7,534 bases of DNA from contig DHLW01000131.1 of the NCBI GenBank assembly GCA_002405485.1, positions 1 to 7,534 of the forward strand, in the 5' to 3' direction. Below the pieces are notes generated by a model. It saw only the letters and a program-made list of their open reading frames with translations. It made no database searches and was not told the origin of the DNA. The position numbers and the translations under genes were made by a program. The DNA is from Phycisphaerales bacterium UBA4658. Its GTDB lineage: Bacteria > Planctomycetota > Phycisphaerae > Phycisphaerales > UBA1924. This document shows, piece after piece, positions 1 through 6,380 of this stretch (its first letter is position 1; the number at the start of each line of letters is the position of its first letter).

Positions 1-54
1 GATCTCCACACACAGCAGGCAGCAGACGCACATCACCCCGCCCACAGGAGATCC
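1..54 (+). promoter_or_regulatory. Leader of the first gene with ribosome-binding site inside an inverted repeat
   Basis: AGGAG at 46-50 lies four bases before the ATG at 55 and is the likely ribosome-binding site. GATCTCC (1-7) is exactly complementary to GGAGATC (47-53), so the leader could fold back over this site with a 39-base loop. The window begins at the repeat, so the structure may extend further left. A seven-base match over this distance can arise by chance. No convincing -35/-10 pair is visible. Confidence 0.3.
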
Positions 55-882
55 ATGTCTGTGCGGGCATCAACGGAGGCCGACGTGACTCAGCGGACAC
101 GAGCAATGATCGGAGCGAGCGGCGATCTGAGGACCGCGGAAACGCGCTCGACGGACGGTGCACCGGGCGTGAGTCTTGCGAGTCCGTCGAGCCGTCGCCC
201 GGGATCGTCGGTTCGGCGGGCCCTCGTGGCTCGGCTGGGTCTGGCAGCGATCGGGGTTTTCAGCGTCGGCACGCTGGCGTCGTGCAACATCCTCGGCCCG
301 GTGATGTTCATCGCAAGCGACGATCGAACGCCTGCGGTGTACGAGCTTCCGCCCAAGAAGGCGACGGTGGTCATCGTCGATGACCGCAACAGCCGCCTCC
401 CAAGCCGGACCGCACGCGACAAGGTCGCGGAAACGGCACAGAAGAACCTGCTGGCCAACAAGGCAGTGAGCGGCGAGGTCATCGACTCCGAGTCGGTGCA
501 GGGCATCATGTCGGCGGATCGTTTCACGCGGCCGCGAAGCGTCACGGCCCTCGGCCGCGCAGTCGGCGCCCAGCAGGTGATCTGGGTGACGGTGGACTCG
601 TTCTCGCTCGTCGAGGACCAGGTGCGGTTCCTGCCCACGGCGACGGTGCGTGTGAAAGTGATCGACGTGGAGCAGGACAAGCGGATCTTTCCGGGACCCG
701 ACCAAGCCGAGGGGCACACGTTCACGGTGCAGATTCGGACGCGTTCATCCGAGCCGCCCAAGAACGAGGCCGATCGTGTGCGTGCCCAGAACGAGCTCGC
801 CGAGCGGATCGGTCTGCGGGTCGCCGAGATGTTCTACAAGAGCAAGCCGCGCGAGGCGGATCGAAAGATCGGCGCGTCATGA
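55..882 (+). CDS. Putative lipoprotein, function unknown
   Basis: A 275-residue protein I cannot assign to a named family. Residues 50-77 form a signal sequence: basic SVRRALVAR, a hydrophobic run at 61-75, and a lipobox-like L-A-S-C with Cys77, so the mature protein would be lipidated and attached to a membrane. About 50 mostly polar residues precede it, which is long for a signal peptide. The ATG at 55 was chosen because AGGAG lies four bases upstream; the ATG at 106 and GTG at 169 would shorten the leader but lack a clear ribosome site. The mature part alternates strands and helices (KATVVIVDD at 91-100, VIDSESVQGIM at 132-142, ALGRAVGAQQVIWVTV at 155-170). This resembles the small alpha/beta fold of CsgG/LpoB-type outer-membrane accessory lipoproteins; that is an inference from pattern only. 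Its stop overlaps the start of the next gene (ATGA), indicating an operon. Confidence 0.72.
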   Translation: MSVRASTEADVTQRTRAMIGASGDLRTAETRSTDGAPGVSLASPSSRRPGSSVRRALVARLGLAAIGVFSVGTLASCNILGPVMFIASDDRTPAVYELPPKKATVVIVDDRNSRLPSRTARDKVAETAQKNLLANKAVSGEVIDSESVQGIMSADRFTRPRSVTALGRAVGAQQVIWVTVDSFSLVEDQVRFLPTATVRVKVIDVEQDKRIFPGPDQAEGHTFTVQIRTRSSEPPKNEADRVRAQNELAERIGLRVAEMFYKSKPREADRKIGAS

Positions 883-2108
883 GCGAGTCGACGCGGAGCG
901 ATGCCCGGGCGAAGGCCGCCGCCGGCGGCCCGGTGGTCGTGCACATCCTGATCCCTTCGGCGTGCGGAGATGAGGGCCTTGTGTGCTGTGCCGCGGCGCT
1001 TGCGCGGATGGACGGATGTGCGCACATGGTCATCATCGTCGGGAACTCCGACGCCGAGCAGCGGGCATGGGCGATGGGCATTGAGTCCGTCGACCGGGTG
1101 CCGATGTGTGCGTCGATGCATCTGACGGTCAGGAGGGTGCGCAGCGTTCTCGATGCGCGGCTCGCCGGCCGACCCGCGGAGAGCACGCTCCTGCAGGCAT
1201 GGTCGGCCTCCGGGCTCATGCTTGCGGCCCGGGTCCGACAGGACATCCCACGCGTGGGAGTGATCTGCCGATCGCCGGATCTTGCGGGTGCGGACATCCG
1301 ACACGCTCTGGACGGTGCGACACTGTGCGCGATGGACTGTCGTGTCCGGTCGGAGCTCGGCGTTGCGAGCGCGGGCGATCGCTCCTTGGTCGCTGCGATG
1401 GCCCGGGTGCGGCTGATCGAGCCCCCGGTGGCGGGAACCGCCGAGGGGGACGCACCATGGAGAGTGCACCTTGATCGCGAGCGTGTTCGCGCACGGCTCG
1501 GCCTTGGTCCGGCAGACGTGGTCGTCGGGCTGCTCGCCGACCCGCCCGAGATGGGCGACGCGCGGCGTGTGTGCTTTGCCATCGGGCTTGATCATGTGCT
1601 TGGCGCCAACGCGGTGGCCCTGGTTCGCCGCGGGAGTCGCCAGACCCGACGTGCGGCGAGGTTCAACCGGCTCAACGCGCGGCGGTGGGACATGCTCATC
1701 GCCGACATCAGTCTGACGCAGCTCATCGCCGCGAGCGACGTGTGCGTGATCGACACGGATCGCGAGGTCGGCGGCTCGCCATCGTGCGGGCCGACGGGGG
1801 TGGCCATGGCGCTCTGCGGCGGCGTGCCCGTGGCCGGATCAGCCCTGGGGACCCCGTTGCTCGACGGGCCGCATGCCATGCCGGTCGAGCAGCCAAGCGG
1901 CAGCCGGACCGGCGCGGGTGGACTGGCCACGCCGATCGAACGATTGCTTCGGGATGAGTCGGTCCGAGTCCGGCACGCGCACGAGGCCCGGGCGTGGCTC
2001 GATCGAGCTCGCGCCCGCGATGGGTTTGCCAGCACGCTCGCCGGCGTGTGGGCCGAGACGCTCCGCGTGCCGGTGCTGGCGGGCGCTTCGTCGATTCCGG
2101 CGGCGTGA
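879..2108 (+). CDS. Glycosyltransferase-like protein (GT-B fold, GT4-like)
   Basis: A 409-residue protein with the two-domain pattern of GT-B glycosyltransferases, which move a sugar from a nucleotide donor to an acceptor, usually in surface polysaccharide or glycoprotein synthesis. The N-terminal domain starts with a strand plus glycine turn (VVVHILIPSACGDEG, 19-33) and includes LLQAWSASG (104-112), in the place where GT4 enzymes have 'HaH..'. The C-terminal domain opens with RARLGLGPADVVVGLLA (204-220) and ends with LIAASDVCVIDTD (282-294) and AMALCGGVPVAGSALG (309-324), matching the GT4 pattern 'aaaDv.v.ps...EAMA.G.PVv.s..G'. The two glutamates of the usual E-x7-E motif are absent: Val308 stands where the second is expected and Ser300 at the first. 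Donor and acceptor cannot be read from the sequence, and it may be non-catalytic. It is soluble by eye, with no membrane segment. The start overlaps the upstream lipoprotein stop by four bases, so translation is probably coupled. Confidence 0.7.
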   Translation: MSESTRSDARAKAAAGGPVVVHILIPSACGDEGLVCCAAALARMDGCAHMVIIVGNSDAEQRAWAMGIESVDRVPMCASMHLTVRRVRSVLDARLAGRPAESTLLQAWSASGLMLAARVRQDIPRVGVICRSPDLAGADIRHALDGATLCAMDCRVRSELGVASAGDRSLVAAMARVRLIEPPVAGTAEGDAPWRVHLDRERVRARLGLGPADVVVGLLADPPEMGDARRVCFAIGLDHVLGANAVALVRRGSRQTRRAARFNRLNARRWDMLIADISLTQLIAASDVCVIDTDREVGGSPSCGPTGVAMALCGGVPVAGSALGTPLLDGPHAMPVEQPSGSRTGAGGLATPIERLLRDESVRVRHAHEARAWLDRARARDGFASTLAGVWAETLRVPVLAGASSIPAA

Positions 2109-2182
2109 ATACGCTCGCCCATGACTTTGTCAGAGGACAACTTTGCCGGGGTGACGCGAAGCAGAGAACGCCCGCGCGTGCC

Positions 2183-2187
2183 GGAGG
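2183..2187 (+). promoter_or_regulatory. Ribosome-binding site deciding the phosphatase start
   Basis: GGAGG lies eight bases before the GTG at 2196. No comparable site precedes the ATG at 2121. This places the start at 2196, just before the first strand of the phosphatase fold, as expected for the family. Confidence 0.75.
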
Positions 2188-2195
2188 TTCTGGGT

Positions 2196-2690
2196 GTGCA
2201 GAGCGTGCTGTTCGTCTGCCTGGGGAACATCTGCCGATCACCGCTGGCCCACGGCGTGCTCGCGCACCGGGCGGCGGAGCGGGGTGTCTCGGATCGGCTC
2301 CGGATCGACTCATGCGGCACGGGCGGGTGGCACGTCGGCAGTCCGCCCGATCCTCGCTCGATCGCGGCGGCCGGACGCCGCGGCATCGTCCTTCGAAGCG
2401 TGGCGAGAAAGCTCGATCCATCCGTGGATTTCGAGCGATTCGACCTCATCGTGCCGATGGATCGCGCCAATGCCCGGGATCTATCCCGGCATGGGTGCCC
2501 TGAGAGGAAGATGGCGCTCTGCCTGGGCTTTGTCGAAGATGACGAGCTTGAGCTGGCCCGGCGGCACACGTTCGAGGTTCCCGATCCGTACCATGGTCAA
2601 GACGAGGACTTTGACACGGTGTACCGGCTGGTCGACAGTTCGGCTCGCGGGTTACTTCGAGCTCTGCAAGGGGGGACCTCATACCCATGA
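2196..2690 (+). CDS. Low-molecular-weight protein tyrosine phosphatase
   Basis: A complete 164-residue member of the low-molecular-weight phosphotyrosine phosphatase family, which hydrolyses phosphotyrosine through a cysteinyl-phosphate intermediate. The P-loop C-x5-R-S is CLGNICRS (residues 8-15: nucleophile Cys8, Arg14). The general acid is Asp130 in VPDPYHG. The family segments GTGGWHVGSPPDPRS (41-55) and FDLIVPMDRAN (82-92) are also present. The GTG start gives the usual N-terminus (x-x-VLFVCLGNICRSP) and normal family length; starting at the ATG at 2121 would add 25 poorly conserved residues. An 87-base gap separates it from the glycosyltransferase, and its TGA overlaps the ATG of the following pseudopilin. 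Relatives such as Wzb/Etp act on tyrosine kinases of capsule and exopolysaccharide synthesis. The neighbouring glycosyltransferase fits that role, but no such kinase is visible here, and the family also includes arginine-phosphate phosphatases. Confidence 0.93.
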   Translation: MQSVLFVCLGNICRSPLAHGVLAHRAAERGVSDRLRIDSCGTGGWHVGSPPDPRSIAAAGRRGIVLRSVARKLDPSVDFERFDLIVPMDRANARDLSRHGCPERKMALCLGFVEDDELELARRHTFEVPDPYHGQDEDFDTVYRLVDSSARGLLRALQGGTSYP

Positions 2691-3535
2691 CGTCAGATCG
2701 CGATTTCCAGCATGCCCGCGCTCGCCGCGCGGCGTTCACGCTCATTGAGTTGCTTGTCGTCATCGCCGTGATCGCGCTGTTGGTTGGCATCCTTCTGCCC
2801 GCGCTCGGCGGAGCACGCAACCAGGCCAAAGCGATCGTCTGCGCGTCGCGTCTGCAGCAACTCGGCGTCGCCGTCGCGCTGTACCTGAACGAGTACGACA
2901 ACACGCTCCCGCAGGTCAAGGTCGACGTCTTTGGAAACAGCGTGGTGATCGGAACGCTGTTCGGCGGGAAGAAGGGGTCTCTTCCGGCATTCGGCATCAA
3001 TGAGTACGGTGCCGAGCGCCGCCCGCTGAACCGGTACGTTCTCGATCGGGAGCCGGAGCCGGACAGCTCATCCGCCGTGACGGAGGTCGAGGCCTATCGC
3101 TCTCCGGCCGACCGCGGGGGCGACATTCCGGGCATCGGGCCTGTGACGAGCATGTATGACCTGCTTGGCACGAGCTACACGCTCAATGACCATGCCCTGA
3201 AGGCCGCCCCTGGCGATCAGGAGATCGCCACGCTCATACCCAATCAGGGCGGCCGGATGCCGGCGATCGCTACACCCTCGATGACGTGGGTGCTCGCATC
3301 ACACCCGATCTACAACTTCGACGGCGGAACCGGAGATGACGGACGGGGGCGGGAGCATTTCTGGTACGACACCGTCACCGTGCGCACCAACCTGCTGTAC
3401 GCCGACGCCCACGTCGGCACGCAGCGCACCGTGCCGACGTGGGGCCGAGTCGTCGGTGAACCGGCGCACACCACACGCGACTACACCTTTCTGCCCGAGC
3501 CGAACTGGCTGAGCCGGTGGCGCACCAGTCCATGA
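2687..3535 (+). CDS. Large planctomycete-type pseudopilin (prepilin N-terminal methylation domain)
   Basis: A 282-residue secreted protein with a class III (prepilin) signal. A basic 16-residue leader ends in RRAA, then FTLIELLVVIAVIALLVGIL. Cleavage is expected between Ala16 and Phe17, which would then be N-methylated; Glu21 is the conserved +5 glutamate and Pro38 the conserved helix-kink proline (+22). CASRLQQLGVAVALYLNEYDNTLP (52-75) matches the 'C..nLkqlg.a...Y' segment of the large pseudopilin families abundant in Planctomycetota, Verrucomicrobiota and Lentisphaerota. So do SYTLND (173-178) and the C-terminal NLLYADAHVG (235-244, compare 'vlFaDGHv'). The segment that is often 'CPSD' reads SPAD here (139-142). 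It probably forms or decorates an envelope-spanning pseudopilus; the substrate is unknown. The ATG overlaps the phosphatase stop, with a purine-rich AAGGGGGGA about ten bases upstream. It is the last gene before a strong hairpin. Confidence 0.88.
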   Translation: MTSDRDFQHARARRAAFTLIELLVVIAVIALLVGILLPALGGARNQAKAIVCASRLQQLGVAVALYLNEYDNTLPQVKVDVFGNSVVIGTLFGGKKGSLPAFGINEYGAERRPLNRYVLDREPEPDSSSAVTEVEAYRSPADRGGDIPGIGPVTSMYDLLGTSYTLNDHALKAAPGDQEIATLIPNQGGRMPAIATPSMTWVLASHPIYNFDGGTGDDGRGREHFWYDTVTVRTNLLYADAHVGTQRTVPTWGRVVGEPAHTTRDYTFLPEPNWLSRWRTSP

Positions 3536-3541
3536 ACGAAT

Positions 3542-3568
3542 GCGCCCCGGACACAGGGTCCGGGGCGC
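3542..3568. terminator. GC-rich hairpin between convergent genes, probable bidirectional terminator
   Basis: GCGCCCCGGAC (3542-3552) pairs perfectly with GTCCGGGGCGC (3558-3568), leaving a five-base loop ACAGG. It starts seven bases after the pseudopilin stop and lies 43 bases beyond the stop of the convergent chemoreceptor gene, the right place to end both transcripts. Neither strand has a run of T after the stem, so it is not a textbook intrinsic terminator. It may block read-through or protect 3' ends instead. Confidence 0.65.
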
Positions 3569-3573
3569 CGATG

Positions 3574-3586
3574 GAGTCACTGACTC
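3574..3586. repeat. Perfect 13-base palindrome in the convergent gap
   Basis: GAGTCA (3574-3579), a central C, then TGACTC (3581-3586) form an exact dyad with a one-base centre, five bases after the terminator-like hairpin. It could be a protein-binding dyad or a minor second hairpin (GAGT/ACTC with a five-base loop). Nothing in the sequence chooses between these or excludes chance. Confidence 0.3.
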
Positions 3587-3611
3587 TGTAGAAGCAGACG
3601 AGGTCGCCGGA

Positions 3612-5897
3612 TCAGTGCGCGGCGGCGGACGCCTTCTTCTTGGACTTGCCGGTCCCGATCGCGGCGTTGCGCATCACGCCGCTGGTGTCGAGCTTGAACC
3701 GCCCGACCATGGACATGAGCTGCTCGGCCTTGGCGGAGAGCTCCACCGCGGCGGATGCAGACTGCGTGGCGCCCGCACCGGCCTCCTCGGCGGCCGAGGA
3801 GATCGACTGGATCATGCCGGCGACGCCGGTCGAGCCCTCAACGATCTGATTCAGGTTCTGACCGGCCTGCTCGGCAAGCGCCACGCCGGACTTCACCTGC
3901 TCGGTGCCGCGGCCCATGCGCTCGACCGCCTGACGCGTCTCATCCTGGATCGACTTGATGCTCGAGGCAACCTCCTCGGTGGCCTTGGTGGTGCGTTCGG
4001 CGAGCTTGCGGACCTCGTCGGCGACGACGGCGAATCCGCGTCCGTGCTCGCCGGCGCGGGCCGCCTCGATCGCCGCGTTCAGGGCCAGGAGGTTGGTCTG
4101 GTCGGCGATGTCGTTGATGACCTTGATGACCTGACCGATCTGCTGCCCGCGCTCGCCAAGCAGCGAGACCGACTGTGCCGAGGCCTGCACGGCCTGGTCG
4201 ATCTCCTGCATGCCGCTCACGGTCTGCCGGACGACCTCGCCGCCCTCGGTCGCCATCTTGCCGGCGGAGCCCGCGCTCTCGGCGGCCTGGGCGCACTGAC
4301 GGGCAACCTCGCCGACCGAGGCGGACATCTCCTCGGCGCTGGCGGCGATCTCGGTCGCCGCGCTGGACACCTCGGTCGTCGAGATCGACACCTCGGTGAT
4401 CACGTCTCGCAGACTGGCGGCCATCTTGTCGGTGGCGCGGCCGAGTTCGCCGAGTTCGTCCTTGGCCGCCGAGTTGATCGGCTGCTGCATCAGGTCGTTG
4501 TTCGCCACGGACTGCAGGACCGTCAGCACCTTGCGCACGGAGCCCGAGATGTTGCGGACCAGCAAGACGCCGACCACCACGGAGATGAGCATCGCCAGGG
4601 CGGCAATGCCGATGGACTTCGCGACGGCAGCCGCTGAGGCGCTCTGAGCGCGATCATGGAGCTCTCGGCTGCGATCGGCCATGAGCGTCTTCATCCGATC
4701 ACCCAGGGCCGCGACGGCGGGGCCCAGCTTGTTCATCCCGTTCTTGATCGTGTCCTCACGCGTGTTCGCGTGCCCGACGAGCGCGGGCACACGCCCCGCG
4801 TAGAACCCCACGGCCGCCGCGATCTCGGAGAGAGCCGCCTTGACCTGCGGATCTCGCGCCTTGTCGCTCGCGGCCAGAACCTGCGTTCTCGCGATACCGG
4901 CATCGGCCGTCGCTCGCGTGATGTGCTCGGGATTGCTGTCGTTCACAAACTTTAGAACAGAGATCCGGACCGACTGGAACTGCTCCTTCGCTTTGGCTAC
5001 GTCGAACGCCATCGCCGAGTCGCCCTTCGCGACCGCACGATTGATGATGCCGTCGAAGAGAGACTCCGCTTTGCCGGCGGCGATATTGAGCTGCGAAGAG
5101 AGGATCGCCTCACCCGCGTCGATCTCGCCGACCACTTTCGTGAATGCGGCTTCGTACTGGGCAACCGCGTCGGAGATCTCGCGAGCGATCGTGTTGATCT
5201 CTGTGTCGTTCGAGAACGCCTCGGCCTGGGCCTCGATGCTCTTGAACTTGCCGAGCGTGTCGGTGAGCATGACGAGCTGGTCATTCGTCGGGTTGACGAG
5301 GAAGCGGTTTGCCGCGAGCCGGAGGTTTGCCACCTCATCGCTCATGTTGGTGAGGACGCGTTCCTTGGTGGCGAGATTCTCGTCTTCTGCGGTGATTGCG
5401 AGCACCACGTGCGTGGAGTTTGCACCGAGCGCGGCGAGCGCGAGCATGAACGTCGTCACGCTGCCGAATGCCAGGGAGAGCTTCGTCCCCACGGTGAGTG
5501 TCCGCCGCGTCGCGCCGGATGCGTCGGTCATCTTGGAGAGCGAGAGGCCCACCAGGAGCGTGAGCAGCATGCAGATCCCCGCCGCCGCCGAGAAGCCCCA
5601 GACCGTCACCGGCGACTTCTTCTCATCGAGTTTCGGTTCGGGGAGGGTCTGGACTTTCGCAGCCTTGCTGCCGAAGTCAGGGCGCTTGACCGGGACCAGC
5701 GGCGGCTCGGCGAACGTGCCGGCAGATGCAATGCTCGAACCGCCCGCCCCCGCCGACGCGTTCGTCGAGGTCTGCTGAACGACGTTCAGGTCTGCGGGCG
5801 GATCGTCTGCACGAACCGTCCCTGTTGCACACATGATCGCCAGCGCGCCAATGACGGCGCGCATCGTTCCACCAAGTCGGATCTTCACGCTGCCCAT
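3612..5897 (-). CDS. Methyl-accepting chemotaxis protein with signal peptide and extra N-terminal membrane segment
   Basis: A 761-residue chemoreceptor that would relay ligand binding to the CheA/CheW kinase complex. In order: signal peptide (1-30, cleavage after V-R-A); polar Ser/Ala then Pro/Lys-rich segment (31-95) outside the membrane; TM1 (about 96-121); short basic cytoplasmic loop with Arg131-Arg132; TM2 (about 139-168); all-helical sensor (about 170-420), similar in size and style to HBM or four-helix sensors; TM3 (about 424-448); HAMP (449-500); signalling domain with the hairpin tip [20 protein letters not shown] (598-617) and [18 protein letters not shown] (619-636). It ends in a lysine-rich tail (KSKKK, 751-755) with no NWETF-type methyltransferase tether. 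The start at 5897 is supported by GGAGG seven bases upstream and by the signal peptide it creates; the frame stays open to 6053 but that part looks non-coding. It is convergent with the pseudopilin, divergent from the small pilins, and has no che genes nearby. Confidence 0.95.
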   Translation of the reverse strand: MGSVKIRLGGTMRAVIGALAIMCATGTVRADDPPADLNVVQQTSTNASAGAGGSSIASAGTFAEPPLVPVKRPDFGSKAAKVQTLPEPKLDEKKSPVTVWGFSAAAGICMLLTLLVGLSLSKMTDASGATRRTLTVGTKLSLAFGSVTTFMLALAALGANSTHVVLAITAEDENLATKERVLTNMSDEVANLRLAANRFLVNPTNDQLVMLTDTLGKFKSIEAQAEAFSNDTEINTIAREISDAVAQYEAAFTKVVGEIDAGEAILSSQLNIAAGKAESLFDGIINRAVAKGDSAMAFDVAKAKEQFQSVRISVLKFVNDSNPEHITRATADAGIARTQVLAASDKARDPQVKAALSEIAAAVGFYAGRVPALVGHANTREDTIKNGMNKLGPAVAALGDRMKTLMADRSRELHDRAQSASAAAVAKSIGIAALAMLISVVVGVLLVRNISGSVRKVLTVLQSVANNDLMQQPINSAAKDELGELGRATDKMAASLRDVITEVSISTTEVSSAATEIAASAEEMSASVGEVARQCAQAAESAGSAGKMATEGGEVVRQTVSGMQEIDQAVQASAQSVSLLGERGQQIGQVIKVINDIADQTNLLALNAAIEAARAGEHGRGFAVVADEVRKLAERTTKATEEVASSIKSIQDETRQAVERMGRGTEQVKSGVALAEQAGQNLNQIVEGSTGVAGMIQSISSAAEEAGAGATQSASAAVELSAKAEQLMSMVGRFKLDTSGVMRNAAIGTGKSKKKASAAAH

Positions 5898-5904
5898 GAC
5901 ACAA

Positions 5905-5909
5905 CCTCC
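5905..5909 (-). promoter_or_regulatory. Ribosome-binding site of the chemoreceptor
   Basis: Read on the minus strand, GGAGG stands seven bases before the ATG at 5897-5895. It fixes the start 52 codons inside the longest open frame. Confidence 0.8.
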
Positions 5910-6115
5910 GCGAGTCCTCAGCGCACGCAGGTCTTGGGTCCAGGGCGGAAGTGCCCGGTTCGAACGCCCAATCTGCGCGATACACGCTGGGGAGCACGGA
6001 AGATGTCGGGTCAATCCCGTAGGAACTTCAATGGAGCACTCGACAACAAACATCCAAATCGTCCATGGCGGGAGGGCTCGGACGGTTGAGCAACAGGAGG
6101 TGCGACCCCGCCGGC

Positions 6116-6162
6116 ATCGGGGATTGATCTGAGCGGCGAGCGCGGCTCAACCGGGCCCCGAT
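6116..6162. other. Imperfect two-tier stem-loop in the divergent region
   Basis: ATCGGGG (6116-6122) pairs with CCCCGAT (6156-6162). Inside, TGAGC (6130-6134) pairs with GCTCA (6145-6149), with asymmetric internal loops of seven and six bases. It could be a leader-RNA element of either gene, a small RNA, or chance in GC-rich DNA. Confidence 0.3.
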
Positions 6163-6317
6163 AACTGGGAGGAGGAGCGGGGTTTAGGCCGCCCACACCG
6201 CGTGCGCGTCACAGTCGGCAGTCGAAGCGGGAATCGCATGGATGCCGGATCACCCCGGACGCGGCGGTATTCGATGCTGCATGGTGTGCCGGTCCAATGT
6301 GGACGCGGCGGGGACAA

Positions 6318-6346
6318 ACACACCCCGGCGAGGTGTGTACGCCGGG
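6318..6346 (+). promoter_or_regulatory. Two mutually exclusive hairpins upstream of the first small pilin
   Basis: ACACACC (6318-6324) pairs with GGTGTGT (6332-6338). Alternatively CCCGGCG (6324-6330) pairs with CGCCGGG (6340-6346). Both stems are perfect seven-mers, and each uses part of the other's loop, so only one can form at a time. The element ends 34 bases before the pilin ATG, in its probable 5' leader. A regulatory role is inferred from position and pairing only. Confidence 0.4.
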
Positions 6347-6366
6347 TAAGCAAGGTGCTGTGTAGC

Positions 6367-6378
6367 AAGGAGACTCCT
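6367..6378 (+). promoter_or_regulatory. Ribosome-binding site within a small dyad
   Basis: AAGGAG (6367-6372) lies eight bases before the ATG at 6381 and is a strong ribosome-binding site. It is part of the exact dyad AGGAG-A-CTCCT (6368-6378). As RNA this could form a weak four-pair hairpin with a three-base loop that partly hides the site. Confidence 0.6.
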
Positions 6379-6380
6379 GT

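Larger units (their letters stand above)
5898..6380. other. Divergent intergenic region, no gene recognised
   Basis: 483 bases between the chemoreceptor (leftward) and the first small pilin (rightward). The short open frames on both strands lack ribosome sites and protein-like composition. The region should hold the promoters of both genes, but I see no convincing -35/-10, sigma-54 or sigma-28 site. It contains a two-tier stem-loop (6116-6162), a pair of alternative hairpins (6318-6346) and a dyad over the pilin ribosome-binding site (6368-6378). None of these matches a riboswitch consensus I know, including the c-di-GMP classes. Confidence 0.6.

Noticed and set aside
834..1595. Overlapping minus-strand open frames of 250-290 residues opposite the glycosyltransferase
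   Set aside because: They are Arg/Ser/Ala-rich shadow frames. The plus-strand frame has a consistent GT-B pattern and an operon overlap.
2121..2195. ATG start for the phosphatase at 2121
   Set aside because: No ribosome-binding site precedes it and it adds 25 residues outside the family fold. GGAGG with an eight-base spacer points to the GTG at 2196.
3540..4637. 365-residue plus-strand open frame opposite the chemoreceptor
   Set aside because: It is repetitive Leu/Gly/Asp/Arg/His sequence mirroring the signalling domain on the other strand, with no recognisable domain. It also starts within the terminator hairpin.
4840..5778. 312-residue plus-strand open frame opposite the sensor domain
   Set aside because: It is antisense to the well-supported chemoreceptor, has no ribosome-binding site, and its Ser/Ala/Arg-rich composition is typical of an antisense frame.
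5825..5840. Cysteine at residue 23 of the chemoreceptor as a lipobox
   Set aside because: The preceding residues are Ala-Ile-Met; Met at -1 is not accepted by lipoprotein signal peptidase. A normal cleavage after Val-Arg-Ala at residue 30 fits better.
5898..6053. Longer chemoreceptor starting at 6053 with 52 extra residues
   Set aside because: The extra part contains cysteines and prolines unlike the rest, would bury the signal peptide inside the protein, and lacks the strong GGAGG that precedes the ATG at 5897.
6153..6166. CCCCGATAAC resembling the -10 part of a flagellar sigma-28 promoter
   Set aside because: No TAAA-like -35 element lies at the required spacing on the same strand, and no flagellar gene is nearby.
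6318..6346. H-type pseudoknot formed by both seven-base stems at once
   Set aside because: The connecting loops would be zero to one base, too short to cross six or seven base pairs. The stems are better read as alternatives.
5898..6380. c-di-GMP or other known riboswitch in the divergent region
   Set aside because: I looked on both strands for the conserved core motifs of common classes and found none that match.
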